DNA of 26,330 nt from positions 1 through 26,330 of the forward strand of contig NZ_CAXLMO010000033.1 of the NCBI RefSeq assembly GCF_964187635.1, given 5' to 3'. Source of the stretch: Seribacter sulfatis (GTDB lineage: Bacteria; Verrucomicrobiota; Verrucomicrobiia; Opitutales; Seribacteraceae). Under the pieces are notes generated by a model. It did not search any database. It was given only the letters and a program-made list of their open reading frames with translations, and had not been told where the DNA came from. Both the position numbers and the translations under genes were made by a program. Every line of letters starts with the position of its first letter. Position 1 is the stretch's first letter. Below, in pieces: positions 7,797 to 17,671 of this stretch.

Positions 7797-8093
7797 ATGA
7801 GCAAACCAAAAATAACTCCGCTAGGAGATCGCGTCTTGGTCAAGCACGTCGAAGAAGACGAGCAAATTAAAGGCGGGATAATCATCCCAGATTCTGCGAA
7901 AGAAAAATCACAAGAAGCTGAAGTAGTAGGCCTTGGAACTGGCAAGAAAGACGACGATGGAAAAAATATCGGCTTTCAGGTCAAAAAAGGCGACAAAGTG
8001 TTAATCAGCAAATACGGTGGAACCGAGGTAAAGCTTGACGATGTTGAGTATCAACTCGTTCGTGAAGACGACATCCTTGGAATCATCGGATAG
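7797..8093 (+). CDS. groES: Co-chaperonin GroES (Hsp10)
   Basis: GroES is the heptameric lid of the GroEL folding chamber. The 98-residue product opens with ITPLGDRVLVK and carries the mobile loop with the GroEL-contacting hydrophobic tripeptide in KGGIIIPDSAKEKSQEAEV. It ends with the characteristic YQLVREDDILGIIG. Length is normal. This is one of the few genes in the window with purine-rich sequence before the start (AAAGGAAT at 7788-7795), but it sits only two bases from the ATG, closer than an optimal Shine-Dalgarno. groEL follows after 43 bases, so the two form the standard operon. Confidence 0.97.
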   Translation: MSKPKITPLGDRVLVKHVEEDEQIKGGIIIPDSAKEKSQEAEVVGLGTGKKDDDGKNIGFQVKKGDKVLISKYGGTEVKLDDVEYQLVREDDILGIIG

Positions 8094-8136
8094 GCTTCTT
8101 AGCTAACAATCAAAACAAAACTCAGAAAATAAAATT

Positions 8137-9765
<1,629 letters not shown>

Positions 9766-9790
9766 GAATTTGATTCTTATTTCAAATTTT

Positions 9791-9823
9791 AAGAGGCACC
9801 CTGCATAGGGTGCCTCTTTTTTT
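9791..9823 (+). terminator. Strong intrinsic terminator after groEL
   Basis: A perfect 12-bp stem AAGAGGCACCCT/AGGGTGCCTCTT (9791-9802 and 9807-9818) with a GCAT loop is followed by an uninterrupted T tract to 9823. It begins 26 bases after the groEL stop and ends transcription of groES-groEL. Because the flanks are A-rich and T-rich, it may also function on the minus strand. Confidence 0.93.
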
Positions 9824-9900
9824 ATTTAGTAATTAATGATTTATTACTATAGTAAGATTTTAAGTTCGATTCCTCTTTTGCATCACCACATGATTTTGTA

Positions 9901-11115
9901 ATGGAAAAACTTATCTTTTTGATTTTGTTCATCGCCCTTACCAGTCATGGTGAATCTTGGCCACAATTTCGTGGACCTACCGGACAGGGGCATATTGAAG
10001 CTGCAGACCTACCATTAAATTGGAGTGGTAATAAGGGTGTTACCTGGGAGCAGAAAATAGCAGGGAAAGCCTGGTCATCTCCGATTTGCGTAAACGATCA
10101 GATTTTTCTGACGAATGCAGTTCTTAATCAAGGGAATTTAATCTTAGAGCTTATTTCAGTCGATTTTATTACCGGCGAAATTAATTGGAAAAAGAAATTA
10201 TTTAACTATTCCAAACAACCTCGAATTCACAAAAAGAATAGCTATGCCAGTCCCACACCTTTTTATGAAAATGGTTTTGTTTTTGTGCATTTTGGAAATT
10301 TGGGGACTGCTTGTGTCTCCTTTAATGGGGAATTGATCTGGAATAAGAAACTTAATTACTTACCCGTTCATGGATCTGGTGCATCGCCCGTTATTGCTGA
10401 AGATCTTCTACTTCTGAGCACGGATGGATCAGTAGATCCATGTTTAGTAGCCTTGAATAAAAAAACAGGGGATATCAAGTGGAAAGCAATCAGGGATAGC
10501 AAGGCCAAGAAAAACTTCTCTTTTTGTACTCCTCTTGTGATTAAAGTGAGAGGTGAAACTCAAATTATCAGTCCTGCAAGTGATTATGTATTTGCCTATG
10601 ACTTAAATGGAAATCAACTTTGGAAATTTAATTATCCAAATGGATACTCGGTTGTTCCGAGGCCTGTCTTTAATCAAGGAATAATTTATGTAAGCAGTGG
10701 GTATGATAGCCCTGTGCTTTATGCGATAAGGTGTGGGGGGAGGGGAGACATTACCCAAAAGAATTTAGTTTGGAAAACGAGAAAAGCGGCGCCACGTAAT
10801 TCTTCAGTGGTGGTAGTCGAGGGTTTATTATTTATGGCTGCAGATAATGGAGTGGTTTCTTGCTTAGACGCCCAGACGGGCGAACTTTATTGGATCGAAC
10901 GAGTAGCGGGGAGTTGTTCACCCTCTTTAATTCATGCTAATGGCCAAATTTTTCTATGCGATGAAACGGGGAAGACTTTTATTTTTGAAGCCAAAAAAAG
11001 ATACCGCTTATTGGCACAAAATGATTTGGGGGAAAGAATGCTCGCATCTCCCATAATTTATAAGAATTCTCTTTTGTTGAGAACTGAGAATACGTTATGG
11101 AGAATTGATTCCTAA
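9901..11115 (+). CDS. Secreted PQQ-like beta-propeller repeat protein
   Basis: The 404-residue protein starts with a short signal peptide (EKLIFLILFIALTSHG). It then has SWPQFRGPTGQG, a hallmark of the exported PQQ-binding-like propellers common in Planctomycetes and Verrucomicrobia. Repeated blades carry the G.I.WK signature: TGEINWKKKL, TGDIKWKAIR, NGNQLWKFNY, TQKNLVWKTRK and TGELYWIERV. Together these suggest a beta-propeller of about seven or eight blades in the periplasm or on the surface. Family members resemble the BamB fold and PQQ dehydrogenases, but I see no catalytic domain, so enzymatic activity is unproven. It follows the groEL terminator as a separate unit; TATAGT near 9848 could be its -10. 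Its stop overlaps the lipA stop on the other strand. Confidence 0.85.
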   Translation: MEKLIFLILFIALTSHGESWPQFRGPTGQGHIEAADLPLNWSGNKGVTWEQKIAGKAWSSPICVNDQIFLTNAVLNQGNLILELISVDFITGEINWKKKLFNYSKQPRIHKKNSYASPTPFYENGFVFVHFGNLGTACVSFNGELIWNKKLNYLPVHGSGASPVIAEDLLLLSTDGSVDPCLVALNKKTGDIKWKAIRDSKAKKNFSFCTPLVIKVRGETQIISPASDYVFAYDLNGNQLWKFNYPNGYSVVPRPVFNQGIIYVSSGYDSPVLYAIRCGGRGDITQKNLVWKTRKAAPRNSSVVVVEGLLFMAADNGVVSCLDAQTGELYWIERVAGSCSPSLIHANGQIFLCDETGKTFIFEAKKRYRLLAQNDLGERMLASPIIYKNSLLLRTENTLWRIDS

Positions 11116-12008
11116 TGCATTTCGCTATTAGTAATCAAATTTGAAGACTTTTCCTCGGCAGAAAACCGATCTGATTGTTCGTCTGCATGATAAGAAGAGC
11201 GAACTAGTGGTCCCGATTCAACCACTCGGATGCCAAGGTCCAAGGCTTCGGTCTTCCATTGTGCAAATTCTTCAGGAGTTGCCCAGCGATCGATCGGTGT
11301 ATACTCGGCGCTAGGTTGTAAGTATTGCCCAAGGGTAAGAACATCGAGTTTAATATCAGCCAAGTCTTTCAACGCTTGGCGAATTTCCTCTTCCCTTTCT
11401 CCTAGACCAAGCATGATTCCCGATTTAATTGGAAATCCCGCTTTTTTTGCATAGGTAAGTACATCCAAACTTCTTTGATATGATGCTGTTTTCCGAATGG
11501 GGCGCTGTAACCTCTCTACAGTTTCTAAATTATGATTAAAAATGTTGGGTCGGGCAGAGAGCACGATATCTAAATTCTTAAAGTCTCCTTTAAAATCGGG
11601 AACCAGTACTTCGATCGCAGTATTTGGATTTTTATGGCGTACTGCACGAATGGTCGCTGCCCAAACTTTGGCACCCCCATCGGGTAAGTCATCTCGGGCG
11701 ACAGAAGTAAGTACGCAATGCTTTAGCCCCATTTTAGCTACTGCTTCAGCCACGCGGGGAGGTTCCGCTAAATCTAATTCTGTTGGTTTACCAGTCTGCA
11801 CAGCACAAAAGGTACAGGCACGAGTGCAGACATTCCCTAAGATCATTAATGTGGCGGTGCCTCTAGACCAACATTCCCCCATATTGGGGCACTGTGCACT
11901 TTGGCAAACAGTATGTAATTGATTATCATCAACAATGTCTCGGACCTTTCCATACTCAGGACCGGATGGAAGTTTTGCCCGTAGCCAGCTTGGTTTTCTT
12001 TCTTTCAC
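11112..12008 (-). CDS. lipA: Lipoyl synthase (radical SAM)
   Basis: LipA inserts two sulfur atoms into protein-bound octanoyl groups to make lipoyl cofactors for the 2-oxoacid dehydrogenases and the glycine cleavage system. The 298-residue product has the auxiliary-cluster motif C35-x4-C40-x5-C46 (CQSAQCPNMGEC). It also has the radical SAM motif C61-x3-C65-x2-C68 (CTRACTFC) and the C-terminal RSSYHADE whose serine ligates the auxiliary cluster. Length is normal. The start is a GTG at 12008. It is the last gene of a minus-strand run and lies 15 bases after the FmdB-like gene. Its TAG overlaps the TAA of the convergent propeller gene. lipB is not in the window. Confidence 0.96.
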   Translation of the reverse strand: MKERKPSWLRAKLPSGPEYGKVRDIVDDNQLHTVCQSAQCPNMGECWSRGTATLMILGNVCTRACTFCAVQTGKPTELDLAEPPRVAEAVAKMGLKHCVLTSVARDDLPDGGAKVWAATIRAVRHKNPNTAIEVLVPDFKGDFKNLDIVLSARPNIFNHNLETVERLQRPIRKTASYQRSLDVLTYAKKAGFPIKSGIMLGLGEREEEIRQALKDLADIKLDVLTLGQYLQPSAEYTPIDRWATPEEFAQWKTEALDLGIRVVESGPLVRSSYHADEQSDRFSAEEKSSNLITNSEMH

Positions 12009-12023
12009 TGTAATCGAGATAGT

Positions 12024-12344
12024 TTATTTACCTGAATTTTCAATTTCATCCGGAGAAATCTTTTCAGGTCCTTGATTACCCGCAGTTCTGTAGTAATCTC
12101 CACTCGAAGAATCCTTTTCGTACTGAGTAAATCCGTTTTTTTTGAGATTTTCAGAAGAGATCGATTTTTTTTCGCTTTGAGTAGAATGATGAAGGGATAG
12201 AGAAGCGGCAGTTAATGTCCGTTTAACAGGTTCTTTGGTAAGTGGATGATTGGTTAAGGGTGCCTCATTAATTTTCTGCTCCACCTCAAAAAACTCCTCT
12301 ATTTCTTGGTCGTTTATTACTTGGTATTGATACAGGGGGAGCAT
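12024..12344 (-). CDS. FmdB-like small protein lacking zinc-ribbon cysteines
   Basis: This is a 106-residue protein (ATG at 12344; an in-frame GTG at 12347 would add one residue). The N-terminus LPLYQYQ, then FEVEQKINEAPLTNHPLTKEPVKRTL, follows the outline of FmdB/CxxC-type zinc ribbons (PiYeY, then FE..Q...d.PLT, then vkR). The later NGFTQYEKD resembles the GFY.TDY segment. However, the protein has no cysteine, so it cannot form the zinc ribbon. The C-terminal half is polar and low-complexity with YYRTAGNQGP near the end. Function is unknown. It starts two to five bases after the topB stop and ends 15 bases before lipA, so it is translated within that operon. The family call is by pattern only and should be taken as moderate. 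Confidence 0.7.
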   Translation of the reverse strand: MLPLYQYQVINDQEIEEFFEVEQKINEAPLTNHPLTKEPVKRTLTAASLSLHHSTQSEKKSISSENLKKNGFTQYEKDSSSGDYYRTAGNQGPEKISPDEIENSGK

Positions 12345-12349
12345 CACAA

Positions 12350-14806
12350 TTAAGCCGACTTCTTTTTACGAGGGGGAAATTCGAATCCAATACCCCCATT
12401 ATCTTTGAGAATAAGATTTGCGTCAAATGGTCTCTTTGTTCTGCGAGATACAAAACCCTTGATTAACCCAGTCTTTTTGTCATTTACGAGTTTTAAAAAT
12501 TCTTCAAGCGGAATCTCTTTATCCAGAAGCTTACGGGTTATTCGAAAGGAGCAGGAACCCTCTTCTGAAACTTTTTTATGACCTGTACATATGTAAGCGG
12601 TTTCAGTTTGTTTCACTTCTTTCTGGCAGACGGGGCATTGAGCGACTACAGGAGCATCCTTTATACTTTCCCTTTCTTCTGCCTCTTGTTCCTCATTATT
12701 TTGAAAGACAAAATTTACTTTATATTCCTCGTCGAGTTGGAGGATTGCAGAAAAAGGCTGTCCTTTTTTGGACATGAAATTATCAAGTGGTCCAATTTTC
12801 TTGTCGCGCAGAAGGATATCGACTTCATCAATGGGAAGTCGGCGTCCTGCGATACTTTTGGGAATACGAAAATCTCCTTCAATATTCTGATAAAACCCAA
12901 GACCTTCAAAAAGTGGCTCATCGGTAACAGGTGAGCGAAGCGTGGTTTCCTTTAAATTCTCGGCTGTTTCTGTGAACCCAGTAGTCTTGGTTACAAATTC
13001 TTCGGTCAAGCTGCCAATTTCCTTCATGAATTGATCGCGAGTCATGGTGCCTTCTTCAATCAATCGTAGCTTATGTTCCCACTCTCCAGTCATAGTAGGA
13101 CTAGTTAGAATATCAGTACCAGCAGCATCAAGGAAATGAAACAAATCTTCTCCTTTTAGATTGGGGTGCATTTGTGTGCCTTCACGGCGCATATATTTCT
13201 CTTTGATTAAATGATCAATAGTGGATGCCCGAGTTGCGGGTGTTCCCAATCCTTTTTCCTTGAGGGCTTCGGCTAGGTCTTCATCGTCGATTAACTTTCC
13301 CGCACCTTCCATCGCAGAGAGTAGAGTGGCTTCTGTGTATCGGGCGGGTGGTTTGGTTTGTTCGTTTTCCAAGTCCGATTTTACAAGATTCGCCTGATTA
13401 TTATCTTCCGGGGTTAAAGCAGGAAGCGTATCTTCAGGTTGGTTGTCTTTTCCGTAAATAGCGAGCCAGGAGGGGTCCACTAATACTCGACCCTCGGTTT
13501 TAAAGTTATATTCCTTGATAGAACTTGTGCGCGTGGTGACATCCCATTGGGCTGGAGGATAAAAAACAGAAATGAATCGCTTGGTAATAAGGTTGTAAAT
13601 CTTCCTTTCATTTGCATCCAAATTACTAGGAGAACCAGTGGTAGGAATAATTGCAAAGTGGTCACTTATTTGTTTATTATTAAAAATCTTTTTATTCTTT
13701 TCATCGACCCAGTCGGATTGAAGTGCTTTTTGTGCATGGGGACCAAACTCTCCCTGAATAGAACCAAGTAAATCTCTGCACATGGGTCCGTAATCTTCGG
13801 GCAGTGCTTTTGAGTCAGTTCTTGGGTAAGTAATTAATTTGTGCCTCTCATAGAGAGACTGGGCTATTTGCAGGGTCCTACTTGCGGGGTAGGAATGCAA
13901 GCGGTTCGCCTCTCTTTGCAGTGTGGTAAGATCATAGAGCCTGCCGGGGCTTTGTGGGGAGCGTTTCTTTGTTTCAGAAACATCTGCCATCGTGGCTTCC
14001 TGTATCGCGGCGAAAATTGCATCGGCTTCCTCCTTGTCCCATAAACGATCCACCCGATCGTGTTTATCATTTTCTGCTTTTTTAAAACCTTTTCTTTGGA
14101 ACACACCCTTGTAGGTGCCTTCAGATAATTCAAAAGTGGATGTAATTCTAAAAAAGTCTCGCGGTACAAAAGAATTAATTTCTTTTTCTCTTTTAATGAC
14201 GAGAGAAAGGGTAGGGGTTTGAACTCGACCTACAGTAGAGACTTGTCGGCTCATACTTCTGGACCTTTTGAGTGTCACTGCACGAGTTCCGTTTATTCCT
14301 ATTAACCAATCAGATTCAGAACGGCACCGTGCTGCGTCTTGAAGAGGTTGTAGTTCCTCGCCTTCTCGCATGCTGGCAAATGCGTCCTTAATCGCCTGGT
14401 CGGTCATTGATAGCATCCAGAGTCGCTTGATTGGCTTCTTGGCTTTTGCCAATTCGTAAATGTAGGTGAAAATCAGTTCACCCTCTCTTCCGGCATCACA
14501 TGCATTGATCACTTCACCAACATCTTTTCTTTTGAGCTGTTTTTTGAGCTGTTGAAACTTCTTTTTGGTATTTGCGATTGGTTTAAGTTGAAATTCGGGG
14601 GGAATGATAGGCAGGTTTGTCAATTTCCATGCTTTCAATTTCTTATCAAAGTCATCGGGCATAAAGAGCTCGACTAGGTGTCCTACAGCACAATCAATAA
14701 CCCATTCATCATTTTCGTAGTAATCCTCCTTCTTGGGGACACGACCGAGGACACGGGCCAAATCTTTTGCAACGCTGGGCTTCTCGGCAATGACTAATTT
14801 TTTCAC
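12350..14806 (-). CDS. topB: DNA topoisomerase III (type IA)
   Basis: This type IA topoisomerase relaxes or decatenates DNA through single-strand passage. The 818-residue product has an N-terminal TOPRIM domain with E8 and DAGREGE (104-110). The active-site tyrosine is Y327 in LITYPRTDS, and SRQVSTVGRVQTPTLSLV and GTPATRAST are conserved core motifs. Beyond the core there is a CPVC...C four-cysteine finger (around 705-735) flanked by two related segments. One starts LPIDEVDILLRDKKIGPLDN, the other IPLEEFLKLVNDKKTGLIKG, matching the topoisomerase C-terminal repeat family. These TopB-like features argue against TopA. The start is a GTG at 14806. It follows the aminotransferase by 24 bases and precedes the FmdB-like gene. 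Confidence 0.93.
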   Translation of the reverse strand: MKKLVIAEKPSVAKDLARVLGRVPKKEDYYENDEWVIDCAVGHLVELFMPDDFDKKLKAWKLTNLPIIPPEFQLKPIANTKKKFQQLKKQLKRKDVGEVINACDAGREGELIFTYIYELAKAKKPIKRLWMLSMTDQAIKDAFASMREGEELQPLQDAARCRSESDWLIGINGTRAVTLKRSRSMSRQVSTVGRVQTPTLSLVIKREKEINSFVPRDFFRITSTFELSEGTYKGVFQRKGFKKAENDKHDRVDRLWDKEEADAIFAAIQEATMADVSETKKRSPQSPGRLYDLTTLQREANRLHSYPASRTLQIAQSLYERHKLITYPRTDSKALPEDYGPMCRDLLGSIQGEFGPHAQKALQSDWVDEKNKKIFNNKQISDHFAIIPTTGSPSNLDANERKIYNLITKRFISVFYPPAQWDVTTRTSSIKEYNFKTEGRVLVDPSWLAIYGKDNQPEDTLPALTPEDNNQANLVKSDLENEQTKPPARYTEATLLSAMEGAGKLIDDEDLAEALKEKGLGTPATRASTIDHLIKEKYMRREGTQMHPNLKGEDLFHFLDAAGTDILTSPTMTGEWEHKLRLIEEGTMTRDQFMKEIGSLTEEFVTKTTGFTETAENLKETTLRSPVTDEPLFEGLGFYQNIEGDFRIPKSIAGRRLPIDEVDILLRDKKIGPLDNFMSKKGQPFSAILQLDEEYKVNFVFQNNEEQEAEERESIKDAPVVAQCPVCQKEVKQTETAYICTGHKKVSEEGSCSFRITRKLLDKEIPLEEFLKLVNDKKTGLIKGFVSRRTKRPFDANLILKDNGGIGFEFPPRKKKSA

Positions 14807-14830
14807 TTAATAAAAGTTGGAGTGTATCGA

Positions 14831-15916
14831 CTAGGATGAAATGAATTCGGTTAAAACTTCGTCCATATTGGTAAGCAAGTGGTTCATGGAGTCCACTGTC
14901 TCATCGCCCATGTTAGAAATACGAAATGTTTTACCTTTGATTTTACCATAGCCCCCATCAATCGAAATTTTCTTTTGGTCACGCAATGTTGTAACAAATC
15001 CAGCCATATCAATTTCAAGGTTGTTTCGAACACAGGTAAGAGATTTGGAAGCAAACTCAGGTTTGGGTAGTAATTCAAATCCTTTTTTTGCAACCCACTG
15101 GTGAACCATTTGGTTTAATTCTGCGTGTCTTTTTTGTCGATTTTCAACACCCTCTGTAAAAATTTTATCGAGGGTATAACGGAGTGCATGGATCAGCGGA
15201 ATTACTGGCGTGCTTGGAGTCATGCCTTTTGCGTGATTGGAGCGAAATTCAAGGAAATCGAAATAATACCCTCGTCCCTCAGTTTTCTGAGCTCGTTCGA
15301 AAGCTCTTTCAGAAACGGAAAAAAGAGCAAGGCCGGGCGGCATGGCTAAGGCTTTTTGCGAACCGGTAAGAATCACATCGATCCCCCAATCGTCTTTGGG
15401 GATCGGTACGACAGAAAATGAACTAACCGTATCAATGACTGAGATGACTTCAGGGAACTCTCGGAGCACTTTCATGATATCCTCAAGTGGGTTCATCATT
15501 CCACAGGATGTTTCGTTGTGGACTAAAGTAACGACATCGTATTCACCGCTTGAAAGCTTGGATTTAAGTTCGTCCGGGTCGATATTTTGACCCCATTCAA
15601 CTTGTAGAGGGTCCGCGTCTTTTCCTGCTCGCCTGGCTACATCGAGCCATTTATCTGAAAAAGCACCGCACATACAACATAGAACTTTCTTTTGGCATAA
15701 GTTGCGTATGGCACCTTCCATGACCCCCCAAGCACTTGAAGTGGAAAGAAATACGGGGTCGCTGGTTTGAAAAAGTTTTTGTAAATTAGGTTGGCACGCT
15801 TGATATAGTTCAACAAAGTCGGCACTTCTATGGCCCATTACAGGAGTAGACATTGCCTGATAAGTTTCATCAGAAACATTAACAGGACCGGGAATATGTA
15901 ATTTGTAATCAATCAT
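14831..15916 (-). CDS. Class V PLP-dependent aminotransferase (alanine/serine-glyoxylate type)
   Basis: This is a 361-residue fold-type I PLP enzyme. IPGPVNVSDETYQAMSTPVM and GHRSADF at the N-terminus are typical of the alanine-glyoxylate/serine-pyruvate aminotransferase branch. STSSAWGVMEGAIRNL and VHNETSCGMMNPLEDI follow. The cofactor aspartate is D162 (VIDTVSS) and the Schiff-base lysine K188 (LTGSQKALAMPPG). The true substrate pair cannot be read from the sequence; related enzymes act on alanine or serine with glyoxylate, and some replace SerC on phosphoserine. The ATG at 15916 is one base after the panD stop, strongly suggesting translational coupling. An upstream in-frame TTG at 15928 overlapping panD is less likely. 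The neighbourhood with panD hints at a link to beta-alanine or aspartate metabolism, which is inference. Confidence 0.85.
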   Translation of the reverse strand: MIDYKLHIPGPVNVSDETYQAMSTPVMGHRSADFVELYQACQPNLQKLFQTSDPVFLSTSSAWGVMEGAIRNLCQKKVLCCMCGAFSDKWLDVARRAGKDADPLQVEWGQNIDPDELKSKLSSGEYDVVTLVHNETSCGMMNPLEDIMKVLREFPEVISVIDTVSSFSVVPIPKDDWGIDVILTGSQKALAMPPGLALFSVSERAFERAQKTEGRGYYFDFLEFRSNHAKGMTPSTPVIPLIHALRYTLDKIFTEGVENRQKRHAELNQMVHQWVAKKGFELLPKPEFASKSLTCVRNNLEIDMAGFVTTLRDQKKISIDGGYGKIKGKTFRISNMGDETVDSMNHLLTNMDEVLTEFISS

Positions 15917-15917
15917 T

Positions 15918-16292
15918 TTAATCTTCAATTTGGCTTGTTATATTTTTAAACTTTGTATTTTCATCTTCAACAATGACAAGGCGAGGCTCCCAAGCTGATG
16001 CTTCTTCTGGGTCCAATTGAATAAAAGTAATAATGACGAGGAGATCACCTGGTTTGCCCTTATGGGCCGCCGCTCCATTCAAGGCAATTTCCCCAGAACC
16101 GGCTGGAGCGGGAATGCAATATGTCTCAAACCGTTCTCCGTTAGTAATATTACCCACTAGGATTTTTTCGTGATTAAGAAAGCCCGCAGCCTCCATTAAT
16201 GAACGGTCAATCGAAAGGCTTCCGGAATAATTCGGAGAAACCGAAGTGACTTTGGCACGGTGAATTTTTGATTTTAATAAAGTGACCTGCAT
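15918..16292 (-). CDS. panD: Aspartate 1-decarboxylase
   Basis: PanD decarboxylates L-aspartate to beta-alanine for pantothenate and CoA synthesis. It is made as a proenzyme that self-cleaves to create a pyruvoyl group. The 124-residue product has the cleavage site G24-S25 in NYSGSLSIDRSL and K9 in the N-terminal strand. It also has NGERFETYCIPAPAGSGEIALNGAAAHKG, shown here with Y58-region and N72-region residues in the expected order. Length is standard. The frame is open to 16322, but the ATG at 16292 (MQVTLLKSKIHRAKV) puts the Gly-Ser site at the canonical position, so I chose it. No panB, panC or panM is present. It heads the minus-strand operon and is divergent from lpxK. Confidence 0.94.
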   Translation of the reverse strand: MQVTLLKSKIHRAKVTSVSPNYSGSLSIDRSLMEAAGFLNHEKILVGNITNGERFETYCIPAPAGSGEIALNGAAAHKGKPGDLLVIITFIQLDPEEASAWEPRLVIVEDENTKFKNITSQIED

Positions 16293-16397
16293 AAAAGGAA
16301 GAAATTTTGAATCTCTTATCAAATCCTTTTCAGCCTTAAAGTCAATCGATGAAGGGTCTCTCGGAAAGGAAATCCAGTTGTCAGAACTGCTAATATC

Positions 16398-16403
16398 TAT
16401 ACA
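16398..16403 (+). promoter_or_regulatory. Possible -10 element for lpxK
   Basis: TATACA lies 12 bases before the lpxK ATG. A TTGTCA at 16378-16383 is only 14 bases upstream, which is short for a -35, and a 17-base spacing gives CAGTTG. If used, transcription would begin only a few bases before the start codon. The 123-base panD-lpxK gap otherwise shows no clear motif. Confidence 0.25.
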
Positions 16404-16415
16404 AGGTTATGTTTT

Positions 16416-17648
16416 ATGTCACAAAATAGTGGGAAATGGCTGGAGCAAAAATGGTCTGAATTTGAAGGATTTGTTGAAGGTGTTATCTATGACCGAGACC
16501 TTTCTGTATCAGCCCGACTTTTTGGCCTTTTCTTAAAACCATTTTCTTTTCTTTTTTCAGGAATTGTCCGAGTTCGATTATTTTGTTACACGCATGGCTT
16601 TATTTTGAAGGTCAAACAGGTGGATTGCCTGGTGATTGTAGTGGGGAACTTAACGGTTGGGGGGACTGGTAAAACCCCTGTTGTGGAACGATTCACAAAG
16701 GAGCTCATGGCAAGGGGAAGGCGGGTGGCCATTTTGAGCCGAGGCTACAAAAGTAAGGAGGGAAAACCCGCTCGCAAGTGGTATCAATTATTTTCCAAAG
16801 CAGTTTTTCAGCCTCCCAAGATTGTTAGCGATGGAGAAAATGTACTGCTCGACTCGGATGAGGCGGGCGATGAACCCTACATGTTGGCAAAGAATTTAAA
16901 AGGGGCAGTAGTACTTGCCGATAAGGACCGAGTAAAGTCGGGATTATTCGCTATCGAAAAATTTAAAGTGAACACTCTAATTTTGGATGATGGTTTCCAA
17001 TATCTTCCCATTAAGGGAAACCTCAATTTATTATTGGTGGATCAAACTAATCCCTTTGGCAACCGGTGCCTTCTACCTCGGGGAATTTTACGGGAACCAG
17101 TAAGGCACTTATCTCGTGCCTCCTATGTATTTTTGACTAAATCTGAAATCGAACCAGACCTTGAATTACTCCAAACAATTCGAAAGTATAATTCGAACGT
17201 GGAAATTATACGTTGTGCACACAGGGTCCGGTATTTTCAGGAAGTGAATACAGTTCAAACCAAGCCATTGAACTTTTTGTATGAGTTATATGTTGGCGTT
17301 TTTTGTGGTATTGCTTCTCCCCGTGGCTTTGAAGACATTATCCAACGAATGTCCGGTGAGATGAGATTTAAGCAACGATTTTTAGATCATCACCGATATA
17401 CACATGAGGAATTGGACCGATTGTTTCTTCAGGCAAAAAATGCCGGTGCAGATGTGATCGTTACGACGGAAAAGGATGCCGTTCGCATTCCCGCTAATTA
17501 CAAACCCATTCTTCCTTTTTATTATGTGAGAATGGAAATTGAGATCATCGAAGGCTTCGAAGATTTTGAGGATGCCGTGGCGGATATTTGTTTTCCCGAG
17601 AGAAAGAGAAAAGGATACCAGCCATTACCCATCGAACATAATGCATGA
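16416..17648 (+). CDS. lpxK: Tetraacyldisaccharide 4'-kinase
   Basis: LpxK phosphorylates the 4' position of tetraacyldisaccharide-1-phosphate to make lipid IVA at the inner membrane. The 410-residue product has an N-terminal membrane-associating helix region (about 33-66) and an unusually complete Walker A, GNLTVGGTGKTP (77-88). AILSRGYKSK, DEAGDEPYMLAKNL and LILDDGFQYLPI follow, then LPRGILREP and a C-terminal FKQRFLDHHRYTHEEL and VIVTTEKDAVR. These are the family motifs. It is longer than the typical 320-350 residues because of an N-terminal extension (about 40 residues) and an insert of some 20 residues after RGYKSK. It ends 23 bases from the convergent hemE stop. Its presence shows that the organism makes lipid A. 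Confidence 0.93.
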   Translation: MSQNSGKWLEQKWSEFEGFVEGVIYDRDLSVSARLFGLFLKPFSFLFSGIVRVRLFCYTHGFILKVKQVDCLVIVVGNLTVGGTGKTPVVERFTKELMARGRRVAILSRGYKSKEGKPARKWYQLFSKAVFQPPKIVSDGENVLLDSDEAGDEPYMLAKNLKGAVVLADKDRVKSGLFAIEKFKVNTLILDDGFQYLPIKGNLNLLLVDQTNPFGNRCLLPRGILREPVRHLSRASYVFLTKSEIEPDLELLQTIRKYNSNVEIIRCAHRVRYFQEVNTVQTKPLNFLYELYVGVFCGIASPRGFEDIIQRMSGEMRFKQRFLDHHRYTHEELDRLFLQAKNAGADVIVTTEKDAVRIPANYKPILPFYYVRMEIEIIEGFEDFEDAVADICFPERKRKGYQPLPIEHNA

Positions 17649-17671
17649 AGCGGGTTGAGATTCATCTGATT

